Shown piece by piece: positions 33,938 through 35,467 of a DNA stretch of 35,467 bases. A program made the position numbers and the translations under genes. Under the pieces are notes generated by a model. It was not told where the DNA came from. It made no database searches and worked only from the letters and a program-made list of their open reading frames with translations. Source of the DNA: Atkinsonella hypoxylon (taxonomy: Eukaryota; Ascomycota; Sordariomycetes; Hypocreales; Clavicipitaceae); contig JFHB01000272.1 in the NCBI GenBank assembly GCA_000729835.1, forward strand, positions 1-35,467, in the 5' to 3' direction. Numbering within the stretch: the stretch's first letter is position 1; the number at the start of each line of letters is the position of its first letter.

Positions 33938-34932
33938 GTTATATAGATCCTAAAGCTTTAGGTATTATTATATACATTAATAGCGTTAATATATATATTC
34001 TACTTTTTCTCCTTCTTCTTCTTAAACTTCTCTTTAAAAAGCTTTATAATATCTATCTTTAAAACTACTTACTTTATAAGTATAATCTTTATATCTTTAA
34101 ACTTTTAGGTTAAATTATCTATTTAATCTTTTACTTCTAAAATAGGCTATATAATTTCCTTAGCCTTATAACTAAAATTACTTATACTATAATACTTAAG
34201 ACTTCTTCTGCCTAAAGGTATATAAAGATAGTTCCTTCTATTATTATAGAGTTTAAAATTATAGTTTTTTAGCTCTATTTTAGCTTATATATACTAGCTA
34301 AGCTACTCTAATAACTCTCTATAGAGTATTACAATAAACTTAGCTCTAGTAACTTTTATTTAATCTATAAAGCTAGTAAGTATAGTATTTAGTAAGGCCT
34401 TATAAATGTAATTAGATTAAGAGGTTATACTGCACTATATATAGAGCTTAGCGCTAATTATAGTAGCTTAATGTTCTTAAAGCTAATAAAGAGTATTCTT
34501 TATAGTTCTTAAATAATTTCTCTTTAGATCTTTAAGCTTCTTATTAGCTTACTTCTTTTAATCCTAAAGAGTAGCTTTATACTAAAGTAAAAGCTACTCT
34601 TTAGCTTCTTTTTAATTATATAAGGTATAAATAACCTTTATATACTTATAAATTAATAGATTAATATAATAAATAAATATCTTCTATTAGTTTTTCTTTA
34701 AAATAAATAAGGTTTCTATTTTTAGCTTAAAGCTAGTTAAGTAATTAAAGATATTTTCTCCCTTAAATTAGTATATATTAAACTTTTTATTAAAGGTAGC
34801 TTAAGCTTACTGCTTTCTAATAGCTTTACCTATAGCTTTAGTAAAAGCCTTATAAAGTATAGCTATAGCGCTATTAATACTAGCTTTCTTATTTTAAGTA
34901 TTTAATTCTATTATAACCTTAGGCTTAAAAGC
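33938..34932 (-). mobile_element. Gypsy-A internal fragment (gag-like region)
   Basis: About 995 bases align to 1072-2065 of copy 1 and the matching part of the full copy, in the same orientation, with transitions as the main differences. Both ends are the 3' ends of Copia-A LTRs pointing inward, so this is the piece of a third Gypsy-A copy lying between two Copia-A insertions. No intact frame. Confidence 0.85.
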
Positions 34933-35467
34933 TATTGAAAATTATAGGGATTACAGGACTAGATAGAAGAGGGTAGTGGTCTCTTATATTTAGCACCTGT
35001 AATTGCTCCTAGCAATTATTACGTAGTGGAAGCAGCAGCAGCCTAAATTAAGCTGTAGGGTATAGTACTAGATCACGTAGAGGCAATAGATAACTGTAAT
35101 AGTAGTATCTTTATATTAAGAGCGCTGTAACGAACAAGTTAGTGAGGGTAGAATCTTAAATCTTTCTAGTCCCTTATAGACCTACTAACTATATTAGCGG
35201 GCTGTAGTTGCTAGAAGGGGCTTATAGACTACTTTATAATTTCTACAAAAAGATTTACTATATAAAAATAAAAAAATTAACTTATAGCTATACAAATAAG
35301 ACACCTATATACACAATTTAATAAATTCCACTAATAATAAACAACCCTTATAAGCAACTCTATTTAACTATTATATTATTAGAAAGCCCTAATTCTTAGC
35401 TTTTAAATAGTATACTTCTTAAATTTCTACTATTGCTAGTTGTAGAGAAAATCGCTGTTAAAGTTAT
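34933..35467 (-). repeat. Copia-A LTR fragment, minus orientation, cut by the window edge
   Basis: This matches 4564-5099 in the same orientation; the LTR start lies beyond the window. No primer binding site follows its 3' end; Gypsy-A sequence begins directly, so it is a solo LTR or the 3' LTR of a copy lying to the right. RIP damage is light. Confidence 0.85.

Noticed and set aside
33874..34062. Plus-strand open frame of 62 codons
   Set aside because: It spans the junction of a Copia-A LTR and a Gypsy-A fragment and is antisense to the latter; chance frame.
1..35467. Mitochondrial origin, suggested by the very high A+T content
   Set aside because: There are no mitochondrial genes, tRNAs or rRNAs, and the content is nuclear LTR retrotransposons with RIP, a nuclear process.

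Overview
The window is a block of nested, decayed LTR retrotransposons from a filamentous ascomycete (Pezizomycotina-type) genome. I see no host gene, RNA gene or CRISPR array. Three things point to such a fungus. The DNA is extremely A+T-rich and rich in TpA. Differences between repeat copies are almost all C->T or G->A, mostly in CpA/TpG context. Reading frames of recognisable polyproteins are broken by TAA/TAG where Gln or Trp codons belong. This is the signature of repeat-induced point mutation (RIP). The species cannot be told from this sequence.

Four element families are present; the names are mine. Gypsy-A is a Ty3/gypsy family: one full-length minus-strand copy (6595-18327, 11.7 kb, 483-bp LTRs, target duplication GTATTT), the 5' end of a second copy (1-3281) and an internal fragment (33938-34932). 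Copia-A is a Ty1/copia family with ~692-bp LTRs: a plus-strand copy (5257-21776, interrupted), the 5' end of a minus-strand copy (3282-5256) and two LTR fragments at the right end. Copia-B is a complete minus-strand Ty1/copia element (23098-29408, 315-bp LTRs, target duplication ATATA). Gypsy-B is a second Ty3/gypsy family on the minus strand (21777-33513), split by Copia-B.

The nesting can be read from the junctions. A Gypsy-A copy at the right end received Copia-A LTRs. Gypsy-B inserted into one of those LTRs. Copia-B inserted into the Gypsy-B reverse transcriptase. The plus-strand Copia-A sits in Gypsy-B between RNase H and integrase. The full-length Gypsy-A then landed in the Copia-A integrase: removing it with one target copy restores the reading frame. 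The minus-strand Copia-A lies at the broken 5' side of the plus-strand Copia-A, and its own gag is interrupted by the left Gypsy-A copy.

RIP damage is uneven. Gypsy-A, Gypsy-B and the Copia-B interior are saturated. The Copia-A segments (about 3190-6660 and 18236-21770) are much better preserved. In both elements with paired LTRs, the outer edge of each LTR keeps C and G that its partner has lost.

The least explained part is about 3.5 kb (7088-10640) between the Gypsy-A integrase and its 3' LTR, which holds a degenerate minus-strand coding sequence that I do not recognise.
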